Assembly: GCA_964426875.1 (NCBI GenBank) | Contig: CAYRSB010000005.1 | Coordinates: 1-64,000, forward strand | Direction: 5' to 3' | DNA: 64,000 nt | Origin: Caldatribacterium sp964426875 | Lineage (GTDB): Bacteria; Atribacterota; Atribacteria; Atribacterales; Caldatribacteriaceae | Shown: piece by piece, positions 7,115 through 16,350 of the stretch | Numbering within the stretch: the stretch's first letter is position 1 | Layout: every line of letters starts with the position of its first letter | Position numbers and translations under genes: made by a program | Notes under the pieces: generated by a model | Told to the model about the DNA's origin: nothing | Seen by the model: only the letters and a program-made list of their open reading frames with translations | The model's database searches: none

Positions 7115-8337
7115 GCTTTCTTTCCTCCCCGATTGAGCTTCTTCAAGGCGTCCTCCATCTGGTCCATGGCCTTGGCCAGGTTTTCCAAGGAATTGGCAAA
7201 GGAGATCCGAATGTATCCCTCTCCATAGTCTCCAAAGGCTGTGCCAGGGACCGTGGCAACTCCCGCTTCTTCAAGAAGATACTGCATCATCTCCTGAGAC
7301 GAGAGACCAAAAGAGGAGATGTTCGGAAAGATGTAAAAGGCTCCCTTCGGTCTGACGAAACTCAAACCATCTATGGATTTCATGCGTTCCACAAGGAAGT
7401 CCCTTCGACAGCGAAACTCAGCCACCATCTTCTGGACGGCATCATGGGCGTTCAAAAGCGCCTCCACTCCAGCCATCTGGGTGAAAGTACAGGTACAGGA
7501 ATTGGAATTCGTCACAAGAAGAGCCAAGAGAGGGGCAAGGTCCTTGGGGAGTACTGCATAGCCTAAACGCCATCCAGTCATGGCAAAGGTTTTGGAGAAA
7601 GCGTCAAGGAGCACGGTACGTTCCTTCATTCCAGGGAACTGAAGGATACTCACATGAGGCTCATCGTATATGATTTCACAGTAAACCTCATCGGTAAAGA
7701 TGAGAAGGTCCTCCTCCTCCGCCAGGCGGGCAATTTCTGCCATGTCTTCATAGGGTAGCACGGATCCTGTAGGATTCTGTGGAGAGTTCAGTACGATCAT
7801 TTTAGTCCGGGGAGTCACGAGCCGACGGAGCTCATCAATGTCTACCCGGAACTCGTTCTCTTCTCTGAGGTGAAGAGGTATAGCCTTAGCACCCACAAAG
7901 TCTACGACGGAACGATAGGTAGGATACCCGGGATCGGGATAGATGACTTCGTCTCCTTCCTCAAGAAGGAGAAGGAAGCTCAAAAAGACGACGGGCTTGG
8001 CTCCAGGAGTGATGATGACTTCTTCCGGAGAAACGTCGATCCCTCTGGTTCTCTTCATGTAGACACAGACTGCTTCCCGTAACTCGTCTATTCCTGCCGA
8101 TGGAACGTAGTAGGTGTGCCCCTCACGGATGGCCTGAATGGCACGCTCTTTGACGTTCTCAGGAGTGTCAAAATCCGGCTCTCCGATTTCAAGGTGAATA
8201 ACGTCCTTTCCCTGTTTTTCGAGTCTCTTGGCCAGGGCCAGAATCTCGAAACCACCCTCACCGCGGAGTCGCCACACCCGGTCCGCGACGCAGGCCTTCA
8301 GATTCGCCACTTTCTTAATGCGCTCTGTGACCCCCAT
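7111..8337 (-). CDS. PLP-dependent class I aminotransferase (aspartate aminotransferase type)
   Basis: The 408-aa protein is a fold-type I aminotransferase. DVIHLEIGEPDFDTP and YYVPSAGIDELREAV are typical of the Ib subgroup (AspC/AspB of thermophiles). NSPQNPTGS and IFTDEVYCEIIY precede the PLP lysine in DAFSKTFAMTGWRLGY (about residue 245), and YIRISFANS near the C-terminus carries the carboxylate-binding arginine. It likely interconverts aspartate, aromatic or related amino acids with 2-oxoglutarate in the cytoplasm. ATG 8337 with AGGTGA just upstream is preferred over GTG 8346. It is the first gene of a short unit with its own promoter. Confidence 0.88.
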   Translation of the reverse strand: MGVTERIKKVANLKACVADRVWRLRGEGGFEILALAKRLEKQGKDVIHLEIGEPDFDTPENVKERAIQAIREGHTYYVPSAGIDELREAVCVYMKRTRGIDVSPEEVIITPGAKPVVFLSFLLLLEEGDEVIYPDPGYPTYRSVVDFVGAKAIPLHLREENEFRVDIDELRRLVTPRTKMIVLNSPQNPTGSVLPYEDMAEIARLAEEEDLLIFTDEVYCEIIYDEPHVSILQFPGMKERTVLLDAFSKTFAMTGWRLGYAVLPKDLAPLLALLVTNSNSCTCTFTQMAGVEALLNAHDAVQKMVAEFRCRRDFLVERMKSIDGLSFVRPKGAFYIFPNISSFGLSSQEMMQYLLEEAGVATVPGTAFGDYGEGYIRISFANSLENLAKAMDQMEDALKKLNRGGKKA

Positions 8338-8363
8338 CAGACTCACCTACCTTATTTGGCAAT

Positions 8364-8392
8364 ACTTTACTGGGATGCAGGTTTTTTTGCAA
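8364..8392 (-). promoter_or_regulatory. Promoter of the aminotransferase gene
   Basis: TTGCAA (8392-8387) and TAAAGT (8369-8364) on the minus strand are 17 bases apart and sit in the gap after the 23S rRNA methyltransferase stop at 8413. The predicted start point is about 20 bases before the ATG at 8337. Confidence 0.55.
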
Positions 8393-8412
8393 TACCCGGC
8401 AAAGATTTTTCT

Positions 8413-9795
8413 CTATCTTCGGCTTACGAAGAGGGCCACGGTTTCCAAATACGGAGTCTGGGGGAAGAGGTCAAAGAAGGCCATTTGGACAAGCTCGTAT
8501 CCTCTTTCCCGAAAAAGAGCCACGTCTCGAGCAAAGGTACCGATATTACAGGAAACATAGACTACTCGCTTAGGAGAGAGGGAAGCTACCCGCTGTACAA
8601 CCTTTTTATCAAGACCCGCCCGGGGAGGGTCCACGACCACGACATCCACCTGAAAACGGGAAGAAGAGAGAAGCTTCTCCACCCTTCCAGGGACACAGGT
8701 GAAATTTTTGATACCATTCAGACGGGCATTCTCCTCGGCATCTGCTACAGCTCTCGGGTTCTCCTCCACTCCCACCACCTTACCCACCGCATCAGCTAAA
8801 AAGAGCCCAATACCTCCTCCACCACAGTAAAGATCGAGGACGATATCGGCGGGACCAGAAAGAACGTATTCCTTTGTCTTCCGATACAGTGCCTCACAGA
8901 GGAAGGTATTCACCTGGAAGAAGCTTGACAGAGAAATCCGGTAGAGGATATTTCCCACCCTCTCAAAAAAGTGAGGCTCCCCCCAGAGAACGCGCTCTTC
9001 CTCGAAAACAAGGGCACTTGCCGGGGAATCGTTGATGATGTGCACCACACCACAGAGTTCGGGAAGTATTCCCCTGAGCGTCCCCACCAGTGCGTCTCTT
9101 TCCGGAAGGTCAAAACTCCTTGTGGAAAGGCCGATTAAAAGCTTTTGGGTTGTGGGAGCATAGCGCACGAGGAGGTTTCGCAGAATGCCCTCTTTCCGGA
9201 TGGGGTCATACCCAGGAATGCCATGACGCTTTCCATAGTCCCGGAAAAAGGCAAAGAGCTTTTCGGTCAAGTCTTTTCTCAAAAGAGAACACTCCCTGAG
9301 ATTCACCACATCCCAGTAGCGATTGACCGGACGAAGACCGAGGAGCAATTCTTTATCTTTCTGTCCAAAGGTAAACTCCATTTTGTTGCGGTACTCAAAA
9401 ATCCAGGGCGAGGGAAGGAAGTCTTCAAAAACCACATTCCCCAGAGGAACCCCTCCAATTCGCTCAAGGACCGAAAGGGCGTGTTTTTTCTTTAAGCGTA
9501 TCTGTTCCTCATACTGCATGAACTGGAGCTGGCATCCTCCACAATCCTCAAAAAAATGAGGGCAGGGAGGTACAGAACGAAAGGGAGAGCTCTCCAGGAC
9601 TTCCACCAGTCTACCCAGGGCGAAGTTCCGTTTCACCTTCTCTATTTCTACCCGGCATGTCTCTCCCTCAAGAACCTGAGGCACGAAAACCACAAACCCA
9701 TCCTTCTTGACAACGCCATGGCACTCCGGGAGGGCAAAATCCACCACCTTTCCTTCCACAACCTCACCTTGCTGAAAAACATTCTCCTTTGCCAC
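8413..9795 (-). CDS. rlmD: 23S rRNA (uracil-5-)-methyltransferase, RlmD/RlmCD family
   Basis: The 460-aa protein has an N-terminal TRAM domain (EVVEGKVVDFAL, about residues 10-65). A 4Fe-4S cysteine pattern follows (CPHFFEDCGGCQLQ near residue 78 and LRECSLL near 165), then a SAM-binding domain (IVLDLYCGGGGIGLF). The catalytic region is VVDPPRAGLD with the nucleophilic cysteine in VVYVSCNIGTFARD. It methylates C5 of a uridine in 23S rRNA. RlmD, RlmCD and TrmA-like members are hard to separate by eye, so the symbol is provisional. It follows rlmB by 16 bases and closes the long cluster starting at ctsR or greA. Confidence 0.85.
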   Translation of the reverse strand: MAKENVFQQGEVVEGKVVDFALPECHGVVKKDGFVVFVPQVLEGETCRVEIEKVKRNFALGRLVEVLESSPFRSVPPCPHFFEDCGGCQLQFMQYEEQIRLKKKHALSVLERIGGVPLGNVVFEDFLPSPWIFEYRNKMEFTFGQKDKELLLGLRPVNRYWDVVNLRECSLLRKDLTEKLFAFFRDYGKRHGIPGYDPIRKEGILRNLLVRYAPTTQKLLIGLSTRSFDLPERDALVGTLRGILPELCGVVHIINDSPASALVFEEERVLWGEPHFFERVGNILYRISLSSFFQVNTFLCEALYRKTKEYVLSGPADIVLDLYCGGGGIGLFLADAVGKVVGVEENPRAVADAEENARLNGIKNFTCVPGRVEKLLSSSRFQVDVVVVDPPRAGLDKKVVQRVASLSPKRVVYVSCNIGTFARDVALFRERGYELVQMAFFDLFPQTPYLETVALFVSRR

Positions 9796-9811
9796 TTGTC
9801 TTCACCCTCCC

Positions 9812-10558
9812 TTAATCGGAACCCTTTTGTCTCCGCACCATCTCGTAGAGAGCGATGCCTGCCGCAACCGACACATTCAGTGAATTGATCGTACCACCAC
9901 CGGGAATGCATACGAGGTAATCACAGAGGGAACGGACGATTTTCCGAATACCTTCATTTTCTCCACCCAACACAATGCCTAAGGGAAACGGACCAGGGTC
10001 AATCTCCCAGAGGGATTTCTCCCCCTCTTCCTCCATCCCCACAATGACAAAGCCTTCCTCTCTGAAGGCTCTCACAACCTCAGTAAAATTGTTCACCTGG
10101 ATGACAGTCACACTTTCCAGACCCCCACAGGAGGCCTTCACCGCCCTGGCATCAACGGGGGCCGAGCGAGCTTTACTCACCACTACCCCGTCGATTCCAA
10201 AAAAAGCCGCCGTTCGAATGATGGCTCCGAGATTCCGAGGATCCTCCACCCGGTCCACAAAAAGAACGAGAGCACCCTTTTTCTGTTTCGTCCTCTGCAA
10301 AAGGTCCTTCCAAGAGGACTTCTCCTCTTCCCTGAAAACAAGCACGACGCCCTGGTGAACGGCTTCTTGGCCCACAAGACTTTCAAGGGTTTCCCTCCTC
10401 ACCCGCTCTATGGGGATACCGAGGGATTGGGCAAGGGATTCAATTTTTTGGATGAGTTCTCCTTGCGCCCCTCTCCCCATCAGGAGACGCTCAAAGACCC
10501 GTTTGCGAGCTTTGAGAGCCTCCCAAACCGGGTGTCGACCGTAGAGGTATCCCATCAC
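9812..10558 (-). CDS. rlmB: 23S rRNA 2'-O-ribose methyltransferase RlmB (SpoU/TrmH family)
   Basis: The 248-aa protein has the substrate-binding N-terminus (YLYGRHPVWEALKAR) and a SPOUT domain. The three SpoU motifs are visible: DRVEDPRNLGAIIRTAAFFG, LGGENEGIRK, and IPGGGTINSLNVSVAAGIALYE. It 2'-O-methylates the peptidyl-transferase-centre guanosine of 23S rRNA or a similar site. Its ATG overlaps the cysS stop by four bases. The cysS-rlmB neighbourhood matches Bacillus, although mrnC, usually between them, is missing here. Confidence 0.9.
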   Translation of the reverse strand: MMGYLYGRHPVWEALKARKRVFERLLMGRGAQGELIQKIESLAQSLGIPIERVRRETLESLVGQEAVHQGVVLVFREEEKSSWKDLLQRTKQKKGALVLFVDRVEDPRNLGAIIRTAAFFGIDGVVVSKARSAPVDARAVKASCGGLESVTVIQVNNFTEVVRAFREEGFVIVGMEEEGEKSLWEIDPGPFPLGIVLGGENEGIRKIVRSLCDYLVCIPGGGTINSLNVSVAAGIALYEMVRRQKGSD

Positions 10559-11988
10559 TCTTCTCTTCCCTCCTGCCGGTAGAAGCGGGCCCCCAGAGGG
10601 GTATCTTCAACGATGTACCCTAGGGATTTTATTTCCTCCCTGAGGGCATCAGCCCTCACCCAATCTTTCCTTCGGCGAGCCTTTTCCCGTTCCTCCACCA
10701 AAGTCCACACCCTCACATCCTCTGCAGTCACTTCCTGCCAGGGAACAACTCCAAGGACATTCTCCACCAATCCCAGGAAGGACTCCATGGCCGAAAGTAC
10801 TTCTTTGCTCCATCCTCCCCGGGCAGGGAGGAGGTACTGGTTGGCAAAGCGCATGAACTCTCCAAAGACACCCAGAGCCTGAGGTGTGTTGAAATCGTCG
10901 GACAAAGCGGAGAGGAAAAGGGACCGAAGGCGAAACACCTCAGACAGTGCTTCATCGTCACCCCCCTTTTGGCGCTTTGGGTCTTCCTTCAATTTCTGCT
11001 TTATGAAGGTCAAATTCCTCAGGAAATTCTTGATCCTTTCCAGGAATTGGGAGGAAGAACGAAGAAGCGTTGCATCAATGTTGATAGGGCTCCGGTAGTG
11101 AGAGGAAAAAAGGGCAAGGCGCAGAGTCTTGGGATCGTATTCTTTCGTCAACTCCCGCACGGTAATGACGTTTCCCAGAGATTTTGACATCTTTTCGGCA
11201 TTGATGTTCACATAGCCGTTGTGGAGAAAGTATCGCACGAAAGGCTTCCCCGTGGCGGCTTCGCTCTGAGCGATTTCGTTCTCGTGGTGGGGAAAAACGA
11301 GGTCGATTCCCCCAGCATGAATGTCGATGGTCTCCCCCAGATACTTCATGGCCATGGCCGAACACTCGATGTGCCATCCCGGCCTTCCCTTGCCCCATGG
11401 ACTTTCCCAAAAAGGTTCTCCGGGCTTTGCCCCTTTCCAGAGAACGAAATCAGCAGGATTACGCTTGCGATACCGAACTTCTACCCTTGCTCCTTCCTGA
11501 AGCTCTTCAAGATTTTTCCGGGAAAGTTTTCCGTACTCCGGAAAACGGGAAACGTCAAAGAGAACGTCCCTCTCAAGAGTATAGGTGAACCCCTTTTTTT
11601 CGAGCTTCTTGATGAGATCGATGATTTCGGAAATATGTTCCGTAGCCCGAGGATGAAAGGTGGCCTGCCATACACCCAGGCTTCTGGCATCGTGCCAGTA
11701 CTCTTCAATGTACTTTTCGGCAACCTCTTGAGGACTTCTCCCAACCTCCTGGGCTTTCTTGATGATTTTGTCGTCGACATCGGTGAAATTCTGCACAAAG
11801 ATCACTTCATACCCTACTTCTTCTAAAAACCGGCGAAGGGCGTCAAAGAGCACAAACACCCGGGCATTTCCGATATGGATGAAGTCGTACACCGTTGGAC
11901 CACAGACGTAAAAGCGAACCTTTTTGTCCTCATAAGGGGAAAAAACGTCTTTCTCAAGGGTGAGGGTATTGAAAAGACGAATTTCCAT
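10555..11988 (-). CDS. cysS: Cysteinyl-tRNA synthetase
   Basis: The 477-aa class I synthetase charges tRNA-Cys. FYVCGPTVYDFIHIGNAR carries the zinc-ligand cysteine and the HIGN signature. WHIECSAM and GGIDLVFPHHENEIAQSE supply further zinc ligands, and EKMSKSLGN is the KMSKS loop. The C-terminal helical domain ends ARFYRQEGREE. ATG 11988 is chosen because AGGA lies six bases upstream and it gives the normal MEIRLFNTL start. The open frame runs another 315 bases upstream, but that part is only the shadow of gltX. The start lies inside gltX, overlapping it by 35 bases. Confidence 0.95.
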   Translation of the reverse strand: MEIRLFNTLTLEKDVFSPYEDKKVRFYVCGPTVYDFIHIGNARVFVLFDALRRFLEEVGYEVIFVQNFTDVDDKIIKKAQEVGRSPQEVAEKYIEEYWHDARSLGVWQATFHPRATEHISEIIDLIKKLEKKGFTYTLERDVLFDVSRFPEYGKLSRKNLEELQEGARVEVRYRKRNPADFVLWKGAKPGEPFWESPWGKGRPGWHIECSAMAMKYLGETIDIHAGGIDLVFPHHENEIAQSEAATGKPFVRYFLHNGYVNINAEKMSKSLGNVITVRELTKEYDPKTLRLALFSSHYRSPINIDATLLRSSSQFLERIKNFLRNLTFIKQKLKEDPKRQKGGDDEALSEVFRLRSLFLSALSDDFNTPQALGVFGEFMRFANQYLLPARGGWSKEVLSAMESFLGLVENVLGVVPWQEVTAEDVRVWTLVEEREKARRRKDWVRADALREEIKSLGYIVEDTPLGARFYRQEGREE

Positions 11989-13429
11989 CTCCATTCCTCG
12001 CTCTCTTGAGGGTTTTTTCAATCTTCCTGAGTACCTTTTCTCTCCCCAGAGCGCCAAGCAAACGATACACCTCTTGGCCTTCTTCCTTCCCGAGAATAAC
12101 AAGGCGGATGGTACGATAGAAAATCCGGGGAGGTATGTTACTCTCCTTCTGGAGACGGCGCAAGACCTCTTTGAGTTTCTCCTCTTTCCACAGGTCCTCA
12201 GGAATTGCTTGAAGTAAGGAATAAATGCGGGAGAGAGTCGCACCATCTCCTTCCCCAGGGAGACTTCCCTCTTCCTCCAGGCATTGAGAGATCCCGAAGA
12301 CAATGTCTTTCAGGGTGGTGGCCTCTTCCTGAAAGAGCAAAAGGAGCCGTAAGAGATGTTCTTCCCCTATAGCCCTCCTCCACTGCTCCCAGGATGAACC
12401 GACGAAAGACTCCAAAGCTTTTTGTAACTCCTCGGGAGGAAGTTTCCGCAGATGCACGCTGTTCATCCAGGACAATCTTGAAGGGTCAAAGACCGCTCCA
12501 CTTTTTCCTATCCTTTCAAGGTTGAAACGGGCCAAAATTTCCTCTCGAGGAAGAACTTCCTCTCCTTCCGGAAAAGAATGTCCCAAGGTAAAAAGATAGT
12601 TGAAGATGGCATCCCGAAGAAACCCTTCTTCTCTAAGAGCACGAATACTCGCATCCCCCCGTCTTTTACTGAGTTTCTCTCGCTCCTTGGAAAGGATGAC
12701 GGGGACATGGGCAAAGGAGGGAGGATGGAAACCCAAGGCCTCGTAGAGGAGAACCTGGTACGGAGTGTTAGAGAGATGCTCCTCTCCCCGGAGAACATGG
12801 GTGATATCCATAAGAGCATCGTCCACCACACAGGCAAAATTGTAGGTAGGGATACCATCGGCCCTCAGGATAATGAAGTCGGTGAGAGCATCGCAGGGAA
12901 AGCTGACCTCCCCTCTGATAAGGTCAGAAACAACGATCACTCTCTCCAAGGGGATGAAGAAACGCCAGGAAGGTTTACGACCTTCCCCCTCGAGAGCTTC
13001 TCGCTCCTTGGGAGAAAGCTTGAGGCAACGGCGGGAATAACGAGGCGGGCGACCCAGAGAAATCGCTCTTTTTCTCTCCTCCTCGAGTTCCTCCGAGGTG
13101 CAAAAGCAGGGGTAAACATAGCCGCGCTCCCTGAGGATTTCAAAAAACCGGAGATAGAGTGTCTTTCTCTCCGACTGGCGATACGGGCTGAAGGGACCAC
13201 CTTTATCCGGGCCTTCATCCCAGTCTACGCCGAGCCAGGATAGGTCCTCATATATTGCCTCTTCGAACTCGGGGCGGGACCGGGAGGGATCGGTGTCCTC
13301 GATACGGAGAATGAAAGTTCCCCCTTCTTTTCGGGCAAAGGCCCAGCTGAAGAGGGCAGTTCTTGCCCCTCCAATATGCAAGAAGCCCGTTGGACTTGGA
13401 GCAAAACGAGTTCTCACTTTCCTCTCCAC
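11954..13429 (-). CDS. gltX: Glutamyl-tRNA synthetase
   Basis: The 491-aa class I enzyme charges tRNA-Glu, and possibly tRNA-Gln in an indirect Gln pathway given that gatB is also present. The HIGH motif is FAPSPTGFLHIGGARTALF and the KMSKS motif is KLSKRRGD. CFCTSEELEEERKR and DYDP-type regions fit bacterial GlxRS. The first codons overlap the rlpA-like stop by 16 bases and the last 35 bases overlap cysS, so ribosomes probably reinitiate along the cluster. Length is normal for the family. Confidence 0.95.
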   Translation of the reverse strand: MERKVRTRFAPSPTGFLHIGGARTALFSWAFARKEGGTFILRIEDTDPSRSRPEFEEAIYEDLSWLGVDWDEGPDKGGPFSPYRQSERKTLYLRFFEILRERGYVYPCFCTSEELEEERKRAISLGRPPRYSRRCLKLSPKEREALEGEGRKPSWRFFIPLERVIVVSDLIRGEVSFPCDALTDFIILRADGIPTYNFACVVDDALMDITHVLRGEEHLSNTPYQVLLYEALGFHPPSFAHVPVILSKEREKLSKRRGDASIRALREEGFLRDAIFNYLFTLGHSFPEGEEVLPREEILARFNLERIGKSGAVFDPSRLSWMNSVHLRKLPPEELQKALESFVGSSWEQWRRAIGEEHLLRLLLLFQEEATTLKDIVFGISQCLEEEGSLPGEGDGATLSRIYSLLQAIPEDLWKEEKLKEVLRRLQKESNIPPRIFYRTIRLVILGKEEGQEVYRLLGALGREKVLRKIEKTLKRARNGDGNSSFQYPHP

Positions 13430-14169
13430 CGTATGACCTCGATTTTGACCTCCTCCACTCCCCTCTCCTCTATCCCCAGTACTTTTGCCGCTGCGCGAGA
13501 GAGATCCACTATCCGACCCTTTTTGCGGGGGCCGCGATCATTCACCTTCACGACAACCTGTTTCCCATTTCTCAAGTTGGTAACAAGGAGAATACTCCCG
13601 AAAGGTAGGGTACGGTGAGCAGCGGTAAAAGCATAGGAATTGTATGTCTCGCCGGCAGAAGTTTTTTGCCCTTCAAACCTGGAACTGCACCAAGAGGCAA
13701 GCCCCTGCAGTTCCTTTTCCACCCTGTAGGTACCCGAGCGAATCCCAAAGAAAATCAGCTGTATTTCGTTCAACCAGAGAAGGGCGAGGTCTAAAGTATT
13801 TGAAGAATTTGAAGTGGCATCTTCCCGGGAGACGGTGAAGAGCTTTTTATCTCCACAGAGAGCTGAAACTTTTCCACCCCTCTCCCTCGCCAGGTAGAAG
13901 GTGGGAGGACTCTTAAAGGAAGAGGAAAACACGGTTTGTAAACGCTTGAGGATAGTCTTTGCTCTCTCTTCGCAGGAAGCATGACTGCCCCGGTGGCGCA
14001 CACGGAGAAGTACTCGTCCATCAACCATTATGGAGAATGTACCCTCTGCTTCCACAAGCGAAAGCTGTGGTTGTGCCTGAGCACTCTGAAGGACCAAAAA
14101 CACTCCTGCAGCACAGAGGAGAAATCCTACTCCTCTTTTCGCCTGAGAAGACTGACGGCAAAACAGCAA
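13414..14169 (-). CDS. RlpA-like secreted double-psi beta-barrel protein
   Basis: The 251-aa protein starts with a signal-peptide-like segment (GVGFLLCAAGVFLVLQSAQA), then a poorly conserved region of about 120 residues. The C-terminus from about residue 155 is an RlpA/DPBB domain: GLASWCSSRFEGQKTSAGE, FTAAHRTLPFGSILLVTN and VKVNDRGP with the catalytic-type aspartate. In RlpA this fold cleaves glycan strands lacking stem peptides at the septum. Export to the envelope is expected. TTG at 14169 is preceded by GGAGGGAAGG. It overlaps ispF by 43 bases and gltX by 16. Its place between ispF and gltX is not found in the Bacillus cluster. Confidence 0.8.
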   Translation of the reverse strand: MLFCRQSSQAKRGVGFLLCAAGVFLVLQSAQAQPQLSLVEAEGTFSIMVDGRVLLRVRHRGSHASCEERAKTILKRLQTVFSSSFKSPPTFYLARERGGKVSALCGDKKLFTVSREDATSNSSNTLDLALLWLNEIQLIFFGIRSGTYRVEKELQGLASWCSSRFEGQKTSAGETYNSYAFTAAHRTLPFGSILLVTNLRNGKQVVVKVNDRGPRKKGRIVDLSRAAAKVLGIEERGVEEVKIEVIRWRGK

Positions 14170-14627
14170 GCACCTTCCCTCCTTCCGATGCTCCCCAGGC
14201 CTTCGTTTGTGGTCACCTTAATCCCTATTCTTTCTTCGTCCACTTCCATCGCCTGCGACAACCTCTTTTTCATGAGACCCACAAAGGGAGCAATTTTCGG
14301 CTCTTCTATGATGAGCATGGTATCCACGTTGACGATTTCCCATCCCTCTTTTCGAACTTTTCCCACCACTTCTTGAAGAAGTCCAATACTTGCTGCCCCA
14401 CGGTAACGCTGGTCCTCAGGGGGAAAAAGGGAGCCAATATCCCCCAGGCCACAGGCCCCGAGGATGCTGTCCATGAGTGCGTGACATACCACATCTCCGT
14501 CAGAGTGTCCCAAAAGCCCTCGCTTACAGGGAACAGCAACTCCCCCGAGAATCAAAGCCTGTCCCTCTACGAGGGGATGGACATCATACCCAAGACCTAC
14601 CCGATACGGGACCACCGTATTCGCCAC
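14127..14627 (-). CDS. ispF: 2-C-methyl-D-erythritol 2,4-cyclodiphosphate synthase
   Basis: The 166-aa MEP-pathway enzyme cyclises CDP-ME 2-phosphate to MEcPP. GLGYDVHPLVEG carries the metal-binding D and H. LGHSDGDVVCHALMDSILGA, DIGSLFPPEDQRYRGAAS and IKVTTNEGLGSIGRREG are all conserved. GTG 14627 gives the normal short N-terminal strand; a second GTG at 14615 is an alternative. It overlaps ispD by 31 bases, which suggests coupled translation of the two consecutive pathway steps. Confidence 0.95.
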   Translation of the reverse strand: MANTVVPYRVGLGYDVHPLVEGQALILGGVAVPCKRGLLGHSDGDVVCHALMDSILGACGLGDIGSLFPPEDQRYRGAASIGLLQEVVGKVRKEGWEIVNVDTMLIIEEPKIAPFVGLMKKRLSQAMEVDEERIGIKVTTNEGLGSIGRREGACCFAVSLLRRKEE

Positions 14628-15322
14628 CGCAACATTTCCTCCGCCAAGAGAAAATCCTGAGGAGTGGTGATTTTGAGGTTCTCTTCCGACCCCAAAATAA
14701 GATGTACCTGCACTCCCAGGTGCTCCACAAGGGAGGCATCATCTGTCCCCTGAAAACCATCCTCTAAAGCCTGTTCAAAGGCTCTGGAGATGAGTTCTAT
14801 GCGAAAAGCCTGGGGGGTTTGTGCCCTCCAGACCTTTCGGCGATCCAAGGTCTCTTCGATGGTCTTCCCGTCCAAAGAGAGTTTCAGGGTGTCGACAGAA
14901 GGAATGGCACAACAAACCGCTTCATAACGAGCCACAGCCTCTGTACACCTTTTCAATATCTCTTCACTCACCAGAGGGCGAACCCCATCGTGAATGAGCA
15001 CAAAGTCTTGAGGGCGATTCCTCAAAGTCTTCAATCCCTCATACACTGAGGCTTGTCGGGTAGCTCCTCCAAAGACATATCTCTTGAATTTCCGGTACTC
15101 ATGCTTTCTCAAAATCTCTCTCTCAAAGAGTTCCATATGAGAAGGGTGAATAGCGACCACGATTCCCTCAATGTCTGGAAAACGCTCAAAAGCATCAAGG
15201 GTATGGGCAAGAACGGGTTTCCCCAAAAGAGGAAGGTACTGCTTGGGCAAGGAGGTATTCATCCGTTCTCCTACGCCAGCTGCGACCACTAAGGCAAAAA
15301 AGGAATGCCCCAAACCTTTCAC
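14597..15322 (-). CDS. ispD: 2-C-methyl-D-erythritol 4-phosphate cytidylyltransferase
   Basis: The 241-aa enzyme transfers CMP to MEP. The glycine-rich nucleotide loop appears as VVAAGVGERMNTSLPKQYLP. RQASVYEGLK, VLIHDGVRPLVSEE and WRAQTPQAFRIELI are conserved. The ATG overlaps the yacL stop by four bases. Order ispD-ispF matches Firmicutes clusters, and isoprenoid supply is presumably by the non-mevalonate pathway. Confidence 0.95.
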   Translation of the reverse strand: MKGLGHSFFALVVAAGVGERMNTSLPKQYLPLLGKPVLAHTLDAFERFPDIEGIVVAIHPSHMELFEREILRKHEYRKFKRYVFGGATRQASVYEGLKTLRNRPQDFVLIHDGVRPLVSEEILKRCTEAVARYEAVCCAIPSVDTLKLSLDGKTIEETLDRRKVWRAQTPQAFRIELISRAFEQALEDGFQGTDDASLVEHLGVQVHLILGSEENLKITTPQDFLLAEEMLRWRIRWSRIG

Positions 15323-16350
15323 CCTTTCGTCTTCAGACGGGCAAAGATCATCCTCCCGGCAGGGGTCTGCAGCACACTTGTCACCACGGTGTCTACCGTG
15401 GAGTTGATGTACTTCTTGCCCTCCTCGACCACCACCATGGTCCCGTCATCGAGATACCCCACTCCTTGCTCTGCTTCCTTGCCCTCCCGGATGATCTGTA
15501 CTTTGAGCTCTTCACCGGGGAGAACGTAGGGCTTGAGAGCATTAGAGAGCTCATTGATATTCAGAACCTCAACTCCCTCAAGCTCGGCAATCTTGTTCAA
15601 ATTAAAGTCGTTCGTTATGACCCGTGCCCCCATGACCTTGGCCAACTTGATAAGCTTGGCATCGACATCCCGGATCTCTGGAAAGTCCCGATCGATGATG
15701 CGAATGTTGACCTTCTTCTCCTTTCTCATTCTATTCAGTATGTCCAGACCACGTCGACCCCGATTACGCCTTAAGGGGTCCTGAGAGTCAGCTACCTGCT
15801 GCAGTTCTCGGAGCACGAAACGGGGGATGAGAAGGTCTCCCTCGATGAAACCGGTCTTGCAAATATCGGCGATTCTCCCGTCAACGATGGCGCTGGTGTC
15901 GAGGATCTTTCCTACTGCTCCTTGTCCTCTCAGGAAACGCACCCGAGGAAGGCCGGTGAAAAGAGAGACGATGTCGTCCTTGCGGAGTAGAAAGACCGCA
16001 AGACCTAGTGCACCACATATAATAGTCACGAGAAGTGGGAGAGCTGCATTTTTAAAGGGCAAGAACGAAATAGGATAGGTGAGAAGCACCCCGATAACAA
16101 GTCCCACGATGAGACCAAAAAGACCTACGAGGATATCGATGGCCGAAGTACGAGAAAGAAGGCCGCTTGCTCCCAAAAAGACCCTTCTCAAGGTTTTCCA
16201 AAAGCGCATGCTCAAAAAAGTCACCCCTCCGGATATTCCTAAAGCAAAGAGAAGATTCCACCAAGATGAAGGCCAAGGAGAGCAAAGAGAAGAAACAATA
16301 AAGACAAAAGCAAAGAGAGAAAAAAAGACAATCCAAAACCTTTTCTCCAT
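15319..16350 (-). CDS. PIN/TRAM domain membrane protein (YacL family)
   Basis: The 343-aa protein has four hydrophobic helices in its first 140 residues. A PIN nuclease domain follows (KILDTSAIVDGRIADI, acidic residues in IIDRDFPEIRDVDAKLIKLA and VITNDFNLNKIAE). A C-terminal TRAM domain has GVGYLDDGTMVVVE. YacL homologues are membrane-anchored predicted RNases or RNA-binding proteins of unclear role. ATG 16350 has GGAGG eight bases upstream. An alternative TTG at 16401 would add 17 residues but lies too close to its AGGAGG. It follows radA as in Bacillus, except that disA is absent. Confidence 0.85.
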   Translation of the reverse strand: MEKRFWIVFFSLFAFVFIVSSLCSPWPSSWWNLLFALGISGGVTFLSMRFWKTLRRVFLGASGLLSRTSAIDILVGLFGLIVGLVIGVLLTYPISFLPFKNAALPLLVTIICGALGLAVFLLRKDDIVSLFTGLPRVRFLRGQGAVGKILDTSAIVDGRIADICKTGFIEGDLLIPRFVLRELQQVADSQDPLRRNRGRRGLDILNRMRKEKKVNIRIIDRDFPEIRDVDAKLIKLAKVMGARVITNDFNLNKIAELEGVEVLNINELSNALKPYVLPGEELKVQIIREGKEAEQGVGYLDDGTMVVVEEGKKYINSTVDTVVTSVLQTPAGRMIFARLKTKG

